A DNA stretch of 8,944 nt from Aureispira sp045105775. GTDB lineage: Bacteria > Bacteroidota > Bacteroidia > Chitinophagales > Saprospiraceae. A program made the translations under genes and the position numbers. Positions 6,018-8,944 of the stretch are shown piece by piece (within the stretch, counting starts at the first letter, position 1; every line of letters starts with the position of its first letter). The DNA lies in NCBI GenBank assembly GCA_045105775.1, contig JBGCDW010000188.1:1-8944 (forward strand). The letters are read 5' to 3'. Below the pieces are notes generated by a model. The model did not search any database. It had not been told where the DNA came from and worked only from the letters and a program-made list of their open reading frames with translations.

Positions 6018-6034
6018 CCTTCACAACCCGAAGG
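6018..6034. repeat. Small hairpin between two cargo genes
   Basis: CCTTC (6018-6022) and GAAGG (6030-6034) form a 5-bp stem with a 7-nt loop directly after the stop codon of the 518-residue cargo gene. There is no T-run, so termination is unlikely. It may be an mRNA-stabilising or partial read-through hairpin, or chance. Confidence 0.25.
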
Positions 6035-6035
6035 A

Positions 6036-7592
6036 TCAGCGAATGCTAAACACCTCACTACCCACCAGCACCCCATCTTGCCGCACCTCCAATACATACC
6101 AGCCCCTCAACAATTCCCACACAGGAAAAATATAGGTCTTGTCCGAAATATCTCTAGCCGTATGGCTTTGCAGCACTCTTCCTTGAGCATCTAGGATGCG
6201 AAAAGTCAATTCTTCCCCAACTTGCTTATTTCTATACCACACATTGAGGTAATCTACGGCTGGATTGGGGTAGAGCTTTAGCTGGGCTTGGGGCTGGGCT
6301 TGGATGGGCAAAATACTCGTGGTGGTATCGGGCAAATGACAGCCTGGTACTAGGCAGCCGTGCTGGTCGAGTTTGAGCAACCAGCCTTGTTGGTAAGCCC
6401 CCTGACCCGAGCCTTGCGCCTGCCCACAAATCAAGAAGCCGCCGTCTTTGGTTTGCTCGGCATCGAATATCTCGTGGCGGGACAAGGATTGTTGGAAATA
6501 ATGATACTTTCTACCCCACAAACTATCTCCATCAGGGGATAATTTAGCTACTAAGGCACTATACTGGCCTCTCAATGTATTACTAGCATCTCTAAAGGTA
6601 TCGGCCGTCATTCCAAAGGTCATCAAACTACTATCTGCCAACTCTATCAAACGTATAGTACGCCCAGAAGGAGAATAGGAATGTGCTCGCAAAGGTGTTG
6701 CCCATACTCTATTTCTATTACTATCTAGCTTGAATACGTAGCCGTCAAAGGAAAGTCGAGTAGTAATTCCATCACTATTAAACGTTTCTTTGCCTATTCC
6801 AGATGCCACTACCCAACCTTTATCCTTAGTTTGTATCAAATCTTCTGCTCCAATTAACAAAACACTACTATCATTTTGCCATGTCCATAGTTCATTACCT
6901 TGATAATCATACTTTGTTAATACACATAATAAAGTATAATCAAATGAAATTTGATTCACATCTGAGTTATTATACCCGACTACAAAACCATCGTCTAAAG
7001 GTACTATGCTGTGCTGGAAACAATAGTTGTTGTTGCAGTCAACCCTTCTTGTCCATAAGGTATCTCCATTTCTATCTAATTTAAATAACTGTAAACCTTC
7101 ATACGTTTCTCCTGCAAGTATATAATTGCTGTCTTTAGCTATTACTATATCCTCTGGTAAAAAGCCAGGTTGAATCATTGAAAAAAAACTTCCATGCTTT
7201 TTTTTCCATAATATATTGCCGTGTGGATCGTACTTAATAACTGCTGCTTGAAGTATATTCGTCGTATCAAAAAACTCGCCTGCTATAATAAAATTGCCAT
7301 CCCAATCTTTTCTCAAACACGCGTCCCATGTTTCATAATAGCTTAAACTATCTAAATGAATTTTATAATCTATGACACTACCAAAAGAATCTAATCTAAT
7401 AAATAAAGCTCCCGTTCGGCAATTAATAGTATCTCTTGCAATTCCTGTAATGTAATGACAAGAATCTGTTAATTCTAGACTTGTTAGTACGGTATTAGCA
7501 CAGCCCACTTTAAACCGTTTATTAAAGGTTATCGTTTGGGCACTTACTTGTCCTAGCAGTATAATTAAAATTATAAATGCAAACCATTTCAT
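6036..7592 (-). CDS. Secreted beta-propeller-like repeat protein with T9SS sorting domain
   Basis: A 518-residue protein. A signal peptide occupies residues 1-18 (MKWFAFIILIILLGQVSA|Q). The body consists of about seven repeats of the pattern K-D-x-(N/G)-(Y/F)-I-(L/I)-(A/C)-G-x, followed by KLDxxGDxLWxRx; examples are DGNFIIAGE, KDSNYILAGE, DDGFVVGYN, KGWVVASGI and DGGFLICGQ. This is the arrangement of delta-60/SBBP-type beta-propeller blades in secreted Bacteroidota proteins. Residues about 438-518 form the T9SS sorting domain (LKLYPNPAVDYLNVWY, ILDAQGRVL, GWYVLEV). The exact ligand or role is unknown. The gene lies 46 bp after the preceding cargo gene and 52 bp before the next. The part encoding residues about 370-518 is markedly richer in G+C than the rest (by hand count, 57% over 6241-6480 against 35% over 6841-6900). 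Confidence 0.85.
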   Translation of the reverse strand: MKWFAFIILIILLGQVSAQTITFNKRFKVGCANTVLTSLELTDSCHYITGIARDTINCRTGALFIRLDSFGSVIDYKIHLDSLSYYETWDACLRKDWDGNFIIAGEFFDTTNILQAAVIKYDPHGNILWKKKHGSFFSMIQPGFLPEDIVIAKDSNYILAGETYEGLQLFKLDRNGDTLWTRRVDCNNNYCFQHSIVPLDDGFVVGYNNSDVNQISFDYTLLCVLTKYDYQGNELWTWQNDSSVLLIGAEDLIQTKDKGWVVASGIGKETFNSDGITTRLSFDGYVFKLDSNRNRVWATPLRAHSYSPSGRTIRLIELADSSLMTFGMTADTFRDASNTLRGQYSALVAKLSPDGDSLWGRKYHYFQQSLSRHEIFDAEQTKDGGFLICGQAQGSGQGAYQQGWLLKLDQHGCLVPGCHLPDTTTSILPIQAQPQAQLKLYPNPAVDYLNVWYRNKQVGEELTFRILDAQGRVLQSHTARDISDKTYIFPVWELLRGWYVLEVRQDGVLVGSEVFSIR

Positions 7593-7638
7593 ACTTCTTA
7601 TTTTAAAGAAGGCTTTTTTAGATAAAGTCTTCTATTTA

Positions 7639-8944
7639 TCAATTTTTAACCACTAGAGTTGTTTGTTCTATCAGTTCATCTTCACTACACAAGGCCACAA
7701 AATAAATGCCTGTTACCCATTTTTTTGTACTTAATACAAGTTTACCATTAGGTTCATAAATAGGGATTTCTTGCATCATCTGTCCATTCGTACTTATTAT
7801 TTTTAGTAGCCCTTCTTCTTGTCCTTCTGGTAATTGATACGCTACTTCTGCCCAAGTATGGCTTGGATTTGGATAAATCACCAAATTGCTAGTTAGTGTC
7901 TTCTCCTCTAGTAATTTACGTTTTTCCTGTAAGGCGGTAGGTAAAGTAGGACTATACTCGTACTCATAATTATAAAAGAAGTTCACAATATTGGCTGCAT
8001 AAACCGCTGCAAAACCATAGTTGTTATCGGCAATCGCTCTGAGTTGGTCTACTTCTTCTTGGTCTAGTAGTGCTTCATTTCTGTTTTCTTCATAGGCTGT
8101 TTGTAGAATATTCTTCAAACTTCTGTAGGCTCTGTGATTGTCGTACACAACTTCAACCAACTCATAATTATCTTGGATATAATCCAATTGGTTAAAAGCT
8201 TGGTTATACAATCCTTGTTTCCAATAATGCTCTACCAAATCGTACTGAGCCATTAATCCTGGAATTTTCCCTAGCCATACCGTCAGGCTATCCCAATTTG
8301 CATTGGTGGTATCATTTTTATAATAAAACACCACCTCATTGGCATAATAGGCTACTTGTTGCCCGATTGCTGCTACTTGGCTGTACTCTGCTTGGGTAGA
8401 AGCTGTATTTACTAGATTTTGATATTGACTTGCTGCTTGGTAATAGTTGTTTTTTAGAACACTTAAAGAAATGGTAGTATTCCCTTCTTGGGGCTTAAAT
8501 ACATAAGGGTTGGGATACCAGTCATCACAAAAAGTTGGATCACCAAAACCAATTGTTTCCAAATTTTCAACATTTAAAGTATCTGTAGGCTCTTCTGTTT
8601 GCACAGCATTTGGAGGAATCCAATACAAGACCTTATCTAAACCCGAACCATCATTCCAAAAATGCCAATCGGCAAAATAATTTCCATCCAAAGGATAGGA
8701 AAAATTATTCTCTGCTGGATTATTGATATCACCCTGACTAGGAGCAATAGAAGTTCCAACAGCCAATTGCCTTGATTGATTCAATGTAAGATCAAAAGCA
8801 TTGCCTGTTTGTCCATTGCACAGATATTGTAAGCCACTACCAAATAAATTCGGGTCTTCTCCATTATCTCCATGCACCAAATTGGCCAAGGGAATGCCCA
8901 CAAAGCTGTTGTTCCGTACTTGGTTGTAGCCCGATTTGGTATCT
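7639..8944 (-). CDS. Large T9SS-exported surface protein, 5' end beyond the window
   Basis: The reading frame stays open to the right edge, so the start lies outside the window. Translation from the edge reads DTKSGYNQVRNNSFVGIPLAN, in frame with the GTG at 8901, which is therefore an internal valine and not a start. At least 434 residues are present. The beginning (NNSFVGIPLAN, SGLQYLCN, NFSYPLDGNYF) resembles the end of a right-handed parallel beta-helix region. It is followed by an acidic, aromatic-rich stretch and then a helical, TPR-like part (VEHYWKQGLYNQAFNQLD and the following roughly 100 residues). The last 75 residues are a T9SS sorting domain (NLVIYPNPSHTWAEVAY, IISTNGQMM, GIYFVAL, VVKN at the end). 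It is probably the first of three consecutive cargo genes on this strand and may be an adhesin-like surface protein. Its substrate is unknown. Confidence 0.82.
   Translation of the reverse strand, partial: DTKSGYNQVRNNSFVGIPLANLVHGDNGEDPNLFGSGLQYLCNGQTGNAFDLTLNQSRQLAVGTSIAPSQGDINNPAENNFSYPLDGNYFADWHFWNDGSGLDKVLYWIPPNAVQTEEPTDTLNVENLETIGFGDPTFCDDWYPNPYVFKPQEGNTTISLSVLKNNYYQAASQYQNLVNTASTQAEYSQVAAIGQQVAYYANEVVFYYKNDTTNANWDSLTVWLGKIPGLMAQYDLVEHYWKQGLYNQAFNQLDYIQDNYELVEVVYDNHRAYRSLKNILQTAYEENRNEALLDQEEVDQLRAIADNNYGFAAVYAANIVNFFYNYEYEYSPTLPTALQEKRKLLEEKTLTSNLVIYPNPSHTWAEVAYQLPEGQEEGLLKIISTNGQMMQEIPIYEPNGKLVLSTKKWVTGIYFVALCSEDELIEQTTLVVKN

Noticed and set aside
5984..6097. N-terminal extension of the 301-residue cargo protein to 6097
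   Set aside because: It overlaps the end of the upstream cargo gene and lacks a signal peptide. The internal ATG at 5981-5983 starts a typical one.

Overview
The window looks like a chromosomal segment of a member of the Bacteroidota. The three minus-strand genes at the right all end in the 'YPNP' C-terminal sorting domain used by the type IX secretion system (T9SS), which is confined to that phylum. Start sites have A/T-rich leaders rather than strong Shine-Dalgarno sequences, and the DNA is mostly AT-rich. A Saprospiria-type host would fit, but that is a guess.

Left part (1-4315): a short non-coding end with two inverted repeats (nothing else seen in 1-263), then two divergent genes. The minus-strand gene (264-1973) encodes a WYL-domain transcription regulator with an unusual C-terminal extension. 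The plus-strand gene (2141-4315) encodes a 724-residue protein with a long, mostly helical N-terminal part and a C-terminal TerD domain. Their shared 167-bp intergenic region carries a perfect 6+6 dyad that could be an operator.

Middle part (4316-5077, 762 bp without a protein gene): this is the most interesting stretch. It holds five tandem plus-strand RNA elements. In each, the 5' and 3' flanks pair into a long, interrupted stem. In three, the stem carries a tRNA-like module that is circularly permuted: T-arm, acceptor stem closed by a tetraloop, D-arm. This is the architecture of bacterial Y RNAs of the YrlA type, the RNAs that partner Ro60/Rsr and mimic tRNA. Compensatory base changes between units support the stem. 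The first unit has no tRNA module and the last keeps only the T-arm. No canonical Ro60 (TROVE-vWA) gene is visible. The TerD protein directly upstream, on the same strand, is therefore a candidate partner, with the WYL protein as a candidate regulator. That functional link is inference from position.

Right part (5078-8944): three consecutive minus-strand genes for secreted or surface T9SS cargo proteins, separated by 46 and 52 bp and possibly co-transcribed. The first in reading order (7639-8944) runs off the window edge. The middle one is a compositional mosaic, with a GC-rich 3' part. The 77 bp between the last RNA and these convergent genes (5001-5077) shows no clear feature.
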